From: Gnetum montanum
Taxonomy: Eukaryota > Streptophyta > Gnetopsida > Gnetales > Gnetaceae
Reading direction: 5' to 3'
Length of the DNA stretch: 45,071 bases
NCBI GenBank assembly: GCA_015680685.1
Contig: MNCI01023302.1
Location: 1,100,286 to 1,145,356, forward strand
A program made the translations under genes and the position numbers. Positions within the stretch are counted from its first letter, which is position 1. Each line of letters begins with the position of its first letter. Under the pieces are notes generated by a model. It was given only the letters and a program-made list of their open reading frames with translations, searched no databases and was not told the origin of the DNA. Positions 23,001 through 31,321 of the stretch are shown one piece after another.

Positions 23001-26000
23001 CGAAAGGCATAAAAAGAGGAATTTTAAATAATGGGCAATGTCGAGGAAATGTTTTATCCGGTAATGATGTTAATCTCTATGAAAATGTCACTATCAAATG
23101 TTTATTGTGGACATGCAGTAGGTTTTATGTTATAATATTATATTATAACAATCGTAATCTTCATTGACAGGTCTTCATTGGCTCCCAGTATTACTTCTAC
23201 TTAGAGACTCAGACAGCACTTGCAATACCAGATGAAGATGAGAGCATGACTGTGTACTCTTCAACCCAGAATCCTAGTATTCTACAATCAACAATGGCAA
23301 CTTGTCTTGGTATTCCAGAAAATAAGATACGGATTATAACAAGAAGAGTAGGTGGTGGATTTGGGGGGAAGGCTTTCAGAGCAATGCCTGTAAGTTGCTA
23401 CATAGAAATAGAGTGTATCCTCAGGGATGTCCATTATTCTCTGTAAATAATGTCATAAGCGTTCTTTCAAAAGCAAAAAAGGCTGCAGCAGAAAACGTTA
23501 TGCATTTTTATAACAGTACATGCGTGACAAACCTTTTAGATAAAAGAATCAAAATCATGTTATTAATTCACAATCACTATTAGTACACCTTACATGGCGT
23601 CAAATAAATTTTTCACAAGTTGAGCCTGTGTCCTTGTAGATGAGGGTCAGCATTTAAACCAATGCTTAAATAATGCATTTTCATATCTATATAAACAAAC
23701 TATTTAAATACAGGTACATCAATAACAGTAAACTTTGGTAGTATAAATAATTATCTGAATATAAAACTGAGACTGAAAATGAAATTTTAATTACATTGCA
23801 AGATACGGACACTAGAGATCTGTTAGACAATGATCGTACATATTTTGAATTCCACTTATTGTTGATAGGACTTCTCTTTTAGCTCTCAATGAATCTTAAC
23901 AAGATATGTTGGTTACCCGTTCTTGTTTTGCAGTGAACTGGCTAGAATTGATCTAGTTCTGTTTAGCCCAAAAAAAAAAAGAAAAAAAGAAAAAAAGAAA
24001 AAAAAGAAAAAGAGATATGTTCATTATGGAACCTAAGCTAGATTAACACTCTGATTGAGTAATCTGTTAACAGATTCCCTGTTCAGCTTCAAAATAGTGT
24101 GATCTCCTTTTTGTTCTTGTAATTTGGATTTTGACTTGCAGTTTTTAAGCAATGAAATTTTCATCAAACTTACCTTTTGATATGCTCGAAACAAAATTCC
24201 TCCTATGTGCGACATCGCCATTAGCTTCAAATATTGGCTTGTTTTAAAAAGTGGATTACAGTTGTTTTTCAAAGAATGTGTGTACTCTGAAAAGTGATTT
24301 TTAGTTGGTAACCTTGTTCTTACATTAATAATCTTTATACTTGTTCAGGAAAAGTACGTAATACTGTATCAATTTAATTGTGATAGATACATTAAAATTC
24401 TGAGGGTGCTTTGATCTAGTTAGATTTCAATTATAAGGGGGCACTGGCTTTTTAGGTTCATTGAAGAACTCCAGACAATCTTAATCAGTTTGAGATGCAT
24501 CTATTTCAGAACTAAATGGTATAGATAGTAAACAAAATGCATTTAATTGTTTCACGTTAGAATGCTAGATTAATACTCTTTACATGCCATGTTTTGGAAA
24601 TTATATCTATATAGCAGTGGCTATTGTCTATATCAAGATATTCATATTTATTTTGACTTATTCAAAATGAGTATTTTTAGGTTGCAGTTGCATGTGCACT
24701 CGCCTCACACAAGCTAGAGTCTCCTGTAAGAATGTATCTTGACCGTAAAACTGACATGATAACAACTGGTGGACGTCATCCTGTCACAGCAAGATATGCA
24801 GTGGGTTTTAAAAATGATGGAAAGATTACAGCTTTGAATGTTGCCTTGTTAATTGATTCAGGCTTCTCACCAGATGTTGGTCCCATGATGCCTCATAATA
24901 TAATATCAGCATTAAAAAAATATAACTGGGGAGCACTATCATTTGACTATAAAGTGTGCAAAACAAATCTTCCTAGCAAGTCAGCTATGAGAGGCCCTGG
25001 AGATGCACAAGGTTCTTTCATTGCAGAAACTATTATTGAGCATGTCGCTGCATCTATTGGCTTGGATGCAAATTTAATAAGGGAAAAAAATTTTCATACA
25101 TTTGAAACTGCACAATTATACTATGGAAACTCCATTGAGGGCACTGCTGGGTATACACTACCTGCACTTTGGGAGAAACTCAAGCATTCAGCATCTCTTG
25201 ATGCCAGAAAGAGTTATATTGCAACATTCAATTCCTACAACAAATGGAAGAAACGAGGTTTATCAGTGATTCCATGTGTATTCGAGGTTACTTTTCTTCC
25301 AAAGCCAGCACGAGTAGCCATATTTGCTGATGGTTCTATTGCTGTGGAGGTAGGAGGCATTGAGTTAGGTCAAGGACTTTGGACAAAAGTAACTCAGATT
25401 GCAGCTTATACCTTAAGCCAGCTGCAGCCAATTGGAAATGTAGATTTTTTATCAAAAATCAGGGTTATACAGGCAGACACTATAAGCTTAGCACATGGAG
25501 GTTTTACAGCTGGAAGCAGTACATCTGAAGCAAGCTGTGCAGCAGTGCAGCAAGCATGCAACATTTTAGTTGAAAGGCTACGCACAATCAAAGCTGACCT
25601 GGAGAAAAATAAACCTAATGCAAGTTCATGGAATCAGCTGATTCAACAGGTATAGTTAGCATCGTTTTAGAACAACCTTTTTTTTTGCTGGTTTACGGCC
25701 TATTTTTCCCCCATTTTTGTTAAATAACTACATTTCAGAAGAGGCACAAAAGGTCCTGTTTTTGAATACGTATCATGAAAAGGGTTGGAGGAGATTGGAG
25801 TCATACATTCTTACAAATAGCTCTCATGCATCTTAAGAAAAGGATCATCACCTGGAGCCTCAATGCTCATCTTGCCAAGTGGGTCAAAAGGATCATCACC
25901 TGGAGCCTCAATGCTCATCTTGCCAAGTGGGTCAAAAGGATCATCACCTGGAGCCTCAATGCTCATCTTGCCAAGTGGGTCAAAAGGATCATCACCTGGA

Positions 26001-29000
26001 GCCTCAATGCTCATCTTGCCAAGTGGGTCCTGGTTACAAGTAGCTATCATGCATCTTGGTTAAAAAATGTCTGATCCTTGCATTTTATGAAAAAACATTC
26101 GTGGAGTTTGTTTTTTAATATTGATTTCCAGTACCCTAAATATTTGACAAGTTTAATGGCTTATCTGTCTGGAAAGCTGTTGGCCTACTACTTGAATTGA
26201 GAACACCACTTTCTCCAATTTTTAAAACTTCACATAAAACTTCACAGGCTTGTCTACAATCTGTTGATCTGTCTGCGCAAGCCTTCTGGGCTGCTGATCG
26301 AAACAATTCCACATATGCCAACTATGGTGCTGCTGCAGCTGAGGTAAGATGACACATTAATACACTGTTGCAATAAATTTTTCCTCAAATAAAGCTGATT
26401 TGGTGAGAATTTCAGGTAGAGATTGATCTCTTAACAGGAGCCTGTGTAATTCTCCAAGCGGATATACTTTATGATTGTGGAAGAAGTTTAAATCCTGCAG
26501 TGGATCTCGGTCAGGTTAGGATGTGAAAAGAATTAAATTTCAATGTCTGAAAATGTTCAAAAAGAAAAACAAATCTCATTAGAGAGCTTTGGAATGTACA
26601 TGAACAGACATTGCATATTAAAATCTTATTAATCAATCATCACTTTGATTAATAAAATTTTCAAGGAGCATTTGTTTAGATATTTATATGCATATAGTTT
26701 CAGAGATAAGAATCTTGAAACTAGGCAATCCTATTTGAATTCTTTTTTTCTTTCTAATTTTGGTTGAAAAAAAAATGTAAGTAATCCTTTTTCAAGCAAG
26801 TAAAAAAAAAAAAGACTATTAATATAATTTTTTTAATATAATGAGGTTATTTTTGGGATCTTAATGATCAACCAAGATGAGAGGATCACATTTGTCAAAA
26901 AAATAAAATAATCAAATCGAGGTACCAATCTAATCCTCACCTTGGAAATAAAAAAATATGTTGTAAATGGTTCAAAGACTCGGCAGTCAAGTTCCATTTT
27001 ACGGATCACATTCTCCTTTTAGATTTTTACTGTTAGGGACCCTACTCTATCTGGATTGATTTCTGTCCCTTTAGAAGTCCCTCGCTTTCTTTCCTTCCAG
27101 ATTTGAAACATCACATGGGCTAGCAAAACACTTGAAAATTTATTAATGCCACAAGTTCCACCGACCCCAAGTTCAAGCTACTGCAAGATATTGCAAAGAT
27201 TTAGGCCTAATAAAATGCTGATTTATAGGGTCATCACCTGGAAGCTTGATACTTATCCTGCTAGGCAGGTTCTTGGGAGGGCTGGTGAACAAGCAAAAGC
27301 CTAACATCTGTTAGAGTAGTTGCGCCTAGGCTTCAATCCAAGCCTTACTACTTAATACATGAGCACATGACCATTGTCCCAAATGATGTCCCCTTAATAA
27401 AATGTTGATTGTATCTTCAATTTCTGTTCCAAAGATGGGCAATTGCAGGGCAGTGCAAAAAGATATGATTACCATCTTCACAAGCATTTTTACAGCAACA
27501 TATATTAACCATCATCCATCCTTGCTTCAACAAATTAACTATTGTGAAAATTTTTCATTTTTTGGCCAATTCAAACAAGGAAAAAAAGCCTCATACTTTA
27601 GAGATTAGATCCAGTTCCAGTGAATAGTTTTATTATCCACTTGACCTGTGCATAAAGTATTATAAGCTTCTGACACTTTGTAAGAATTTTTATTTTCCCA
27701 TAACCAATTGTTAACATCCCGAGATCCATGCACATACTTTTACAAGTCCTGCCTCATATTACAGAAGCACCATTAGTATGTGGTCCTTCTAGACAATCTT
27801 GTGTGTGGGTTCACATATCTAGTGTTCATTACTTTAACTGACATGGCATTTACAGGCAATTCTCTAAGCTAACTTTTCCAAGAGAGCCATGTTCATAAAA
27901 TGCAATTTTTAAGTCCAAGATCACCACATTCCCATGGATGAAAAACTGAAGCAATCTTGAAGACTAGGGATTTAAATTGGGAATATAGTGTTGTTTCATG
28001 AATCAGAAGTCAAACCAGAAGAATGCCGAATACTGAAGCTTTTTAAGTCTACTAACGTGAGTTGAATGGCATGCTTGATTTGAAGATTTACAATGCATTC
28101 TTGATTGCATTGGTAGTGGACCATCAACAGTGGAGATTACATTATCTGAATACATCAGAATATCTCCATCATTAAGAGTGGAAAGTTCGGGCAAATGCTC
28201 TGTACTTATTTTATTTTATTTTCTGGAAAATTATCAGTTTCAGCTTGTTTTGTCAAAATCCCTTTGCCGTACGGGATACCTGTTCAGTCAAATATTCTGA
28301 TTATTTATGTAAGATGTTGTAAACCCAACTTTGAAATGTTTCGGTTTTAGCATTTTCCGGCTATTGCCTTATCCTAGGGTTTTCATGGCATGCTTAAAGA
28401 CAGAAGAAGATGAAAATAGCCACTTTTTCAAGACTTCTGAAATTTGTTTGAAGGATGGTAGGAATAACATTTTTTCAATTATGTCTAGGAATTATCTGAA
28501 GATTTCTTCCCAAAAGTCTGGATGGATTCAAAATAATAGGTTAAAAATCATGTTTCTTAACAGCATGAAACTATGAGATGAAAATCTTATTACTTTTCTT
28601 TTCTTTTAAATGATTGATTGCATGTGTAATTGTGCATTAAATGCCTGAAGAGAAACACTGCCAATACCTGCCAATTAGCATGATATCTATCAGTGTTTTA
28701 TGCATGAAAACTTAGATCTTTCATATGAAAAAATGTTGCAATTCGCGTCAGCACTTTTGTGTTCATATTACTATTTTTGATTATTGACAGCTTGTGTTAT
28801 GTTGAGACAGATTGAGGGGGCATTTGTTCAAGGAATTGGTTATTTCACGACAGAAGAGTATGTGGTAGATGAGAATGGGAACCTGCTGTCTGATGGAACA
28901 TGGACATATAAAGTGCCTACAATTGACACCATACCACGTAGGCTTAATGTTGAATTATTCAGCAGTACTGTTCATCAGAAACGTATTCTCTCTTCAAAAG

Positions 29001-29516
29001 GTTTGAATTCTTTTAAAATTTCCCAAATAGATACAAATTCAAAAATAGGATACCTGATTTTGAAACTTACCAGTAAAGACATAAGAAATTAGGGGCGCCT
29101 GTTTGTTCAGTGGCAGAGCCCCTGCGTGTTGTGCAGGCAGTTTAGGGGTTTCATTCCCGCTGTGCTCCTACCGCACCTGTCCAATATTATTTTGTTTTTT
29201 AAAAAAGAAATTTAACGGATCATATTAAAAAGTGTTGTAGATCATATGTTGACAACGGATGATTTCAGTTTGATGATTTTCCTAAACTATTTTGATATTC
29301 TGGACATTTGATTGGACAGCTTCTGGGGAACCACCTTTGCTTTTAGCTCCATCTGTGCATTGTGCAATAAGAGGGGCCATCAGAGCAGCACGTCAAGATC
29401 ATTGGGGTGATAACAGTTATTTCAGAATGGATAGTCCTGCCACCATGGATGTCATTAAATCTCTATGTGGTTTCCACATAGTGGAGGACTACCTCAAGAA
29501 ATTTTTAAGGCCGTAA
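2030..29516 (+). CDS. AO: Aldehyde oxidase (molybdo-flavoenzyme), complete 11-exon gene, 1386 aa
   Basis: Exons: 2030-2186, 3082-3264, 3608-5188, 21575-21834, 21969-22178, 23171-23389, 24681-25649, 26248-26343, 26416-26514, 28811-29000, 29320-29516. All introns are GT..AG and the joined 4161 nt are one open frame ending in TAA. Domain order: plant-type [2Fe-2S] (C50, C55, C58, C80), second [2Fe-2S] (C120, C123, C167, C169), FAD-binding (VVGNTSAG at 279-286; R366-A378 with TGSIGGNL), then the molybdenum domains (GGGFGGK 858-864, MRGPG near 973-977, GEPP with catalytic Glu1325). The family oxidises aldehydes to carboxylic acids with O2 as acceptor in the cytosol; plant members make abscisic acid from abscisic aldehyde or act on indole-3-acetaldehyde and other aldehydes. 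AO rather than xanthine dehydrogenase is indicated by GGKAFRAMP, the segment around [17 protein letters not shown], and [10 protein letters not shown] where XDH has its NAD-site aromatic. Length fits plant AOs (about 1350-1370 aa). The physiological substrate cannot be read from sequence. Confidence 0.95.
2187..3081 (+). other. AO intron 1
   Basis: 895 bp. It contains a direct duplication (about 2256-2327 and 2328-2382) sharing GCTTGTTTGCAGG and TTTTTCATGAAAAT; both copies carry a cryptic acceptor-like TTTGCAGG. The rest is T-rich intron sequence. Confidence 0.8.
3082..3264 (+). CDS. AO: AO exon 2 (residues 53-113)
   Basis: The acceptor is TTTGTAG|GTGG and the donor GCAG|GTACTT. It completes the first [2Fe-2S] site (CGAC then C80 in APSCL) and ends at HRRIA in phase 1. 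The segment [12 protein letters not shown] is a plant AO/XDH signature. Confidence 0.92.
3418..3460. repeat. (AT)n microsatellite in AO intron 2
   Basis: About 43 bp of nearly pure AT dinucleotides with a G and a C interruption in the first third. Likely length-polymorphic. Confidence 0.9.
3608..5188 (+). CDS. AO: AO exon 3 (residues 114-640)
   Basis: The acceptor is TTTTCAG|GATTCC. This largest exon encodes QCGFCTPGM and CRCTGYRP (second [2Fe-2S] cluster), the whole FAD-binding domain and the FAD-domain C-terminal subdomain (conserved AYRRS/VGFLF-like segment), then a hydrophilic linker. It ends at LQASG with donor CATCAG|GTACAT in phase 1. The open frame runs on to a stop at 5218-5220, but that tail is intronic: the family sequence resumes as AVYVDDIP in exon 4. 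Confidence 0.93.
5189..5890. other. AO intron 3, 5' part without recognised elements
   Basis: About 700 bp of unique-looking AT-rich intron between the donor and the first Penelope-like similarity. The 5' end of the Penelope-like element should lie here, but I see no conserved sequence before 5891. Confidence 0.5.
5891..6700 (+). pseudogene. Penelope-like element: reverse transcriptase part (5' segment)
   Basis: The translation in shifting frames matches Penelope-like RT. It shows [20 protein letters not shown], then [14 protein letters not shown], then GVPMRSPLS followed after a frameshift by [25 protein letters not shown] (the catalytic YVDD reads YVGD at about 6295-6306), then [19 protein letters not shown]. 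Further on are [17 protein letters not shown] and the IEKAWN thumb-region segment. LFTxIP, HGKD and FLDV together are typical of Penelope RTs and absent from LINE or LTR RTs. Frameshifts, several stops and the lost catalytic Asp make it dead. The N-terminal RT part is missing. The element is interrupted near 6700 by a LINE and resumes at 11031. Confidence 0.85.
6862..6882. repeat. G homopolymer followed by an N
   Basis: 21 consecutive G then N at 6883. The run lies in the degenerate part of LINE ORF1. The true length is uncertain because the assembler left an ambiguous base. Confidence 0.9.
7010..7093 (+). repeat. 42-bp tandem duplication in LINE ORF1 region
   Basis: Two adjacent near-identical 42-bp units (7010-7051, 7052-7093), both starting GGTTGGTGGCAT and ending GGTATTT, with two visible differences. 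42 is a multiple of three, so the frame is kept. Confidence 0.85.
8040..10290 (+). pseudogene. LINE ORF2: AP-endonuclease plus reverse transcriptase
   Basis: It opens MKIMS-stop-NCRG near 8040 (family [10 protein letters not shown]). The endonuclease shows [16 protein letters not shown] (about 8410-8440) and ALDHR (about 8675). The RT shows [13 protein letters not shown] (about 9342), [19 protein letters not shown] (about 9517), [24 protein letters not shown] (about 9720) and VDDMILF (about 10028, the F/YADD site), then [10 protein letters not shown]. Reading by hand between 8040 and 9850 I count about 14 TAG and 5 TGA in-frame stops and no TAA, plus at least one frameshift after 9900. Not functional. 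Confidence 0.82.
10993..11029 (+). repeat. LINE poly(A) tail
   Basis: 37 consecutive A after a GT-rich 3' UTR (about 10650-10990), followed by an N at 11030 and by Penelope-derived sequence. It marks the 3' end of the + strand LINE. A tail this pure suggests a fairly recent insertion or microsatellite-like growth. Confidence 0.85.
11031..11640 (+). pseudogene. Penelope-like element: RT C-terminus and GIY-YIG endonuclease (3' segment)
   Basis: One frame from 11033 gives [10 protein letters not shown], then [17 protein letters not shown] and NIKAVF, the linker conserved between Penelope RT and endonuclease. After a stop it reads [12 protein letters not shown] then [15 protein letters not shown], matching the GIY-YIG core (canonical GIYKIxCxCGKxYIGxTGRSIxxRxKEH), then [10 protein letters not shown]. 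Near 11490 the reading [20 protein letters not shown] matches the C-terminal end of endonuclease-bearing Penelope elements. GIY-YIG nucleases nick the target for priming. This is the distal half of the element at 5891, split by the LINE. Confidence 0.82.
11641..15218. other. AO intron 3, middle part, unassigned
   Basis: About 3.6 kb of AT-rich sequence with no coding similarity I recognise. It contains A-rich tracts at 13465-13484 and about 13829-13880 and a perfect 9-bp inverted repeat CTGTAACAT-A-ATGTTACAG at 14880-14898. The A-rich tracts could be tails of old retroposons, but I see no duplication or body to support that. Confidence 0.5.
15219..15230 (+). repeat. Target-site duplication, left copy
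   Basis: ATGTTGCAGAGA directly before the T run. It is identical to 21316-21327 and marks target-primed insertion of the antisense LINE. Confidence 0.92.
15252..15883 (-). other. 3' UTR of the antisense LINE
   Basis: On the - strand it is GT-rich, without coding similarity, and resembles in composition the 3' UTR of the other copy (10650-10990). It contains AATAAA-like sequence close to the tail (TTTATTAAAAGC on the + strand near 15266). Confidence 0.6.
15884..16865 (-). pseudogene. Unrecognised ORF module between LINE zf-RVT and its 3' UTR
   Basis: One frame is readable for about 325 codons with only a handful of stops, all TAG where I checked. It runs [113 protein letters not shown], then an acidic helical stretch such as [19 protein letters not shown]. 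It contains an in-frame 45-bp tandem duplication. I do not recognise a family. It is not an RNase H domain and has no counterpart in the other LINE copy. It could be captured host sequence, part of another retroelement, or a lineage-specific third ORF. Confidence 0.55.
16722..16811 (-). repeat. 45-bp in-frame tandem duplication
   Basis: Two adjacent 45-bp units (16722-16766, 16767-16811), about 90% alike, each encoding AFQANA(V/M)LWxLVEC on the - strand. The multiple of three and the conserved reading suggest it arose while the frame was still coding. Confidence 0.85.
16866..19939 (-). pseudogene. LINE ORF2 (antisense copy): AP-endonuclease, RT, zinc-binding RT domain
   Basis: It starts [16 protein letters not shown] at 19939. 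The endonuclease region includes [18 protein letters not shown] (about 19740-19800). The RT shows [18 protein letters not shown] and [10 protein letters not shown] (18158-18346), YIDDKILF (about 17940-17970, the F/YADD site) and [10 protein letters not shown]. The 16849-17238 ORF is a zf-RVT domain: [23 protein letters not shown], and [16 protein letters not shown]. Many stops, mostly TAG, interrupt it, and a 38-bp tandem duplication (18791-18866) breaks the frame. No RNase H domain follows. Confidence 0.83.
18791..18866 (-). repeat. 38-bp perfect tandem duplication in LINE ORF2
   Basis: Two identical 38-bp units starting GGACCCCTCTTGCAC on the + strand. 38 is not a multiple of three, so the copy shifts the ORF2 frame. 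Identity suggests it is younger than most point mutations around it. Confidence 0.9.
19945..21274 (-). pseudogene. LINE ORF1 (antisense copy): DUF4283 and degenerate zinc knuckle
   Basis: The ATG at 21274 gives [16 protein letters not shown], alignable with the start of the other LINE copy. The DUF4283 core lies at about 20480-20760 in shifting frames ([37 protein letters not shown]). Near 20370-20410 the knuckle reads [18 protein letters not shown] with the first Cys changed to Tyr, a G-to-A change. The C-terminal basic region (about 19945-20217) ends just before the ORF2 start. RNA-chaperone role by family. Confidence 0.75.
21316..21327 (+). repeat. Target-site duplication, right copy
   Basis: ATGTTGCAGAGA just beyond the 5' end of the antisense LINE. 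Intron sequence resumes after it and runs to the exon 4 acceptor at 21574. Confidence 0.92.
21575..21834 (+). CDS. AO: AO exon 4 (residues 641-727)
   Basis: The acceptor is GTTCAG|GTGGGG after the 16.4-kb intron; donor CTTGTG|GTATTG, phase 0. It encodes the start of the first molybdenum-side domain ([11 protein letters not shown] through CVGQPIGLV). The usual Glu of ASGEAVYVDD is Gly here, partly made by the codon split over the junction. Confidence 0.93.
21835..21968 (+). other. AO intron 4
   Basis: A 134-bp T-rich intron, GTATTG...CCTAG. No inserted element. Confidence 0.9.
21969..22178 (+). CDS. AO: AO exon 5 (residues 728-797)
   Basis: Acceptor CCTAG|GTTGCA, donor GCCGAG|GTGATT. It encodes [13 protein letters not shown] to HQIESAE, completing the a/b hammerhead domain. 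Confidence 0.93.
22179..23170 (+). other. AO intron 5
   Basis: 992 bp, T-rich, GTGATT...GACAG. No coding similarity or element recognised; a chance ORF at 22985-23167 overlaps the acceptor. Confidence 0.85.
23171..23389 (+). CDS. AO: AO exon 6 (residues 798-870)
   Basis: Acceptor GACAG|GTCTTC, donor GCCT|GTAAGT (canonical). It carries [13 protein letters not shown] (substrate and molybdopterin region) and the GGGFGGK cofactor-binding loop at 858-864. Confidence 0.94.
23390..24680 (+). other. AO intron 6
   Basis: 1291 bp, GTAAGT...TTTAG. It holds an A-rich GAAAAA-type microsatellite at about 23968-24014. Nothing else is recognised. Confidence 0.85.
24681..25649 (+). CDS. AO: AO exon 7 (residues 871-1193)
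   Basis: Acceptor TTTTTAG|GTTGCA, donor CAACAG|GTATAG. This is the core of the molybdenum-binding domain: [46 protein letters not shown] and the SEASC segment. Confidence 0.94.
25838..26029 (+). repeat. 4 x 48-bp perfect tandem repeat in AO intron 7
   Basis: Units start at 25838, 25886, 25934 and 25982 (AAAAGGATCATCACCTGG...AGTGGGTC), identical by eye. Because 48 is a multiple of three and the unit lacks stops in some frames, both strands show artificial ORFs. The - strand unit reads [17 protein letters not shown] diverged single copy lies in intron 9 at 27228-27271 (31 of 44 positions identical). Confidence 0.95.
26248..26343 (+). CDS. AO: AO exon 8 (residues 1194-1225)
   Basis: Acceptor TTCACAG|GCTTGT, donor GCTGAG|GTAAGA. 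It encodes the LQSVDLSA to [10 protein letters not shown] segment, which aligns with the family's NYGAAVSEVEID region. A nearby alternative acceptor was not needed because this one keeps phase 0. Confidence 0.9.
26416..26514 (+). CDS. AO: AO exon 9 (residues 1226-1258)
   Basis: Acceptor TTTCAG|GTAGAG after a 72-bp intron, donor GGTCAG|GTTAGG. It encodes VEIDLLTGA through [15 protein letters not shown], a strongly conserved molybdopterin-binding segment. Confidence 0.93.
26515..27199 (+). other. AO intron 9, 5' part
   Basis: AT-rich intron after the GTTAGG donor with A-rich and T-rich runs. The last part (about 27030-27199) is probably the 3' continuation of the antisense LINE remnant but shows no motif of its own. 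Confidence 0.5.
27200..27960 (-). pseudogene. Antisense LINE remnant (zf-RVT region) in AO intron 9
   Basis: The - strand translation in shifting frames gives [20 protein letters not shown], then [16 protein letters not shown], then [20 protein letters not shown] followed by HLWNRN. That is the zf-RVT pattern (W-x-I-L-T-x-D-N-L-x-x-R-G-W, C-x2-C, E-x2-H-L-F-x-H-C-P-x-A-x2-L-W). It is separate from, and older-looking than, the intron 3 LINEs. No tail or target duplication found. Its downstream end contains a diverged copy of the intron 7 repeat unit. Confidence 0.7.
27961..28810 (+). other. AO intron 9, 3' part
   Basis: 850 bp of AT-rich intron ending GTTGAGACAG at 28810. No element recognised. 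The acceptor has a weak polypyrimidine tract. Confidence 0.6.
28811..29000 (+). CDS. AO: AO exon 10 (residues 1259-1321)
   Basis: Acceptor GAGACAG|ATTGAG, donor AAAAG|GTTTGA, ending in phase 1. It encodes [17 protein letters not shown] and [15 protein letters not shown], family-diagnostic segments. Confidence 0.93.
29094..29180 (+). repeat. tRNA-derived (SINE-like) sequence in AO intron 10
   Basis: It has an A-box-like TGTTCAGTGG inside a D-arm (GTTC/GAGC stem) and a 5-bp anticodon stem CCTGC/GCAGG with 7-nt loop GTGTTGT. The B-box-like GGTTTCATTCC sits in a weak T-arm. A T-rich stretch with ...GTTTTTTAAAAAAG follows. The acceptor stem does not pair, so it is not a tRNA gene; a tRNA-derived SINE head is the best reading. 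No target duplication seen. Confidence 0.5.
29320..29516 (+). CDS. AO: AO exon 11 (residues 1322-1386) with stop TAA
   Basis: Acceptor TTGGACAG|CTTCTG. It begins [10 protein letters not shown], where Glu1325 is the general base of the hydroxylation reaction, and ends FLRP-TAA at 29514-29516. The C-terminal tail after AIRAAR is of normal family length. Confidence 0.94.
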
Positions 29517-31321
29517 TGTACTGTAATAACAGTTTAACAGTTTAGATATGTATTTATATGATATATTTATTATTTAACCAAGAAAATTTCTTATATTTTT
29601 TAAATTAAAAAAATTCTCAAAATTGATTAACTGAATTAATTTTTCAGTAGTTGGACTCTCACAAATAATAATAATTCCCGTGCAAAGTGCATCTCTTATC
29701 TTGATTAATTATTTATTTGCCATTGTAGAGTATAGAATTTTTTTTTAAAAAGTTTATAGCTACCGTTATGATAATAATTATTTATTTACCATGGCAAAGT
29801 TCAGAAATTAGAAAAAAAAAAAAAACCCTATGACCAAGAGAGGTCCCCTTCACCATTACAATGATAAAATCATTTTACTGTGATAGAGGAGGATTCCCTT
29901 GGATAGGGTTGGCAATTGGCCTCGGTCAAAAAAAAAGAAAAAGAAATTATGTTTTTGTTGGTTTGGAGGATGTCTAACCTCAAAAATAATATTTATAATA
30001 AAAAAAATATTCAGAGTACATTACTACATGTTAAGCATGGTAATCATTGGTGGAATGAACATGTGTTTTAGCTTTAAGTGTCAGCACAACTTAGATTGGT
30101 AATCCTAACATTTATAGTGCTTGGTTCATTGGGCAACGACATTTCTTGGTATTTCCAACCATCTATAGATGTCTAAAATGTGATGGTAAGTTAGAGACTA
30201 ACACTCCTTGCCCATAGGCTAGATTGGGATTTATTTTACTAATTAGTTAATTAAGCATATTTCTTATGTTTTCACTTAGTTTAACCATGACTATAATAAT
30301 ATCTACCATCATACACCTTACCTAGAATAAATCATACAAAAATAAGGGTTAATGGTATTCTAGGTAGGAAGATAATCAACTAACTAGGTTAAACACTATT
30401 ACTAGGTCATCCATGGATTACAACTTAGTCTATCATGACATTTGTAGATCATATGGTTGGGCATTGGGCATATTTATCACTTATTCTTGGAGAAAATATT
30501 GTTTTAAAGAAATGTCACTAAAGGGCTAGAATTTAATGGTTAAAAAATCGATGGTTATTTTCTAAAAAGTCAAAAATTAAAAATAAAAAACAATTTCATG
30601 TAAAGGTTACGTTTTTTATCTTTATTTTTTTTATTATAGGCCATATCTTTATTTAGGGTTAGTAGCAAGGATTATTAAAAAACTTTGAAGTACATCATAT
30701 CATTCAAGAGAGTCTAAAGAAAAAGCCCAACGATTTTGGAAAGCTTTTTTAAATTTTCATCTTTACAACCAATTCCAAAAAATCATTTTTTTAAGGTAGG
30801 AAAAAGATCAAACCTTGCCCTTATTTGGAAGTGCCCTCATGAGTTTTCATTTCTTATAGAAGGGTTTTTTGTAAAGGGAAGAAGAAAATTCTCTAAAGAT
30901 CAAAGAGTACATCCATCAAAAGTAATGAACAAATAGTAACAAAAGCTGAAAACTTCCCATCTTGAAGTTTCCAAAACAAAAAGAAATTAATACTGTAGAA
31001 AATAAATTAATTGTTTAGCTTTCATTGGAATTGTTTTTGCTTGAAGTTGTAGTTAAAAAAATAATATCTTTGAAAATTTTGTATGTGATGAAATTGTAGT
31101 TACTAATGGATACTATAATAATAATCTTCTTTAGGAATTGTATTTATTGTACGAGGTTTGGTTGTGTGGCTATGTTGGTATCTTAGGATGCAATTGGTTT
31201 TCTTTCTTCTTCTGTTTTTTTGTGCAACCACTCATGGGAAAGTGGATGGAGGAAGGGGTGGTTGGGTTATGTGTGCAAAGTAGTGGGGGTATTGTCTATG
31301 GGCTAGTTGTGGCATGGGAGG
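29517..31321. other. 3' flank of AO and intergenic sequence
   Basis: AT-rich with many A and T runs; the AO polyadenylation site must lie in the first few hundred bases but there is no clear AATAAA. Nothing is recognised up to a GT-rich stretch at about 31130-31320 next to the LTR. Confidence 0.5.

Noticed and set aside
25775-26074. ORFs on both strands through the intron 7 repeat (up to 99 codons)
   Set aside because: They exist only because a 48-bp unit without stops is repeated four times inside a spliced intron.
29094-29180. A functional tRNA gene
   Set aside because: The acceptor stem does not pair and the T-arm is mismatched; it lies sense within an intron.
2030-29516. Xanthine dehydrogenase instead of aldehyde oxidase
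   Set aside because: The NAD-site aromatic region and the XDH substrate-pocket motifs are replaced by AO-type sequence ([25 protein letters not shown]).
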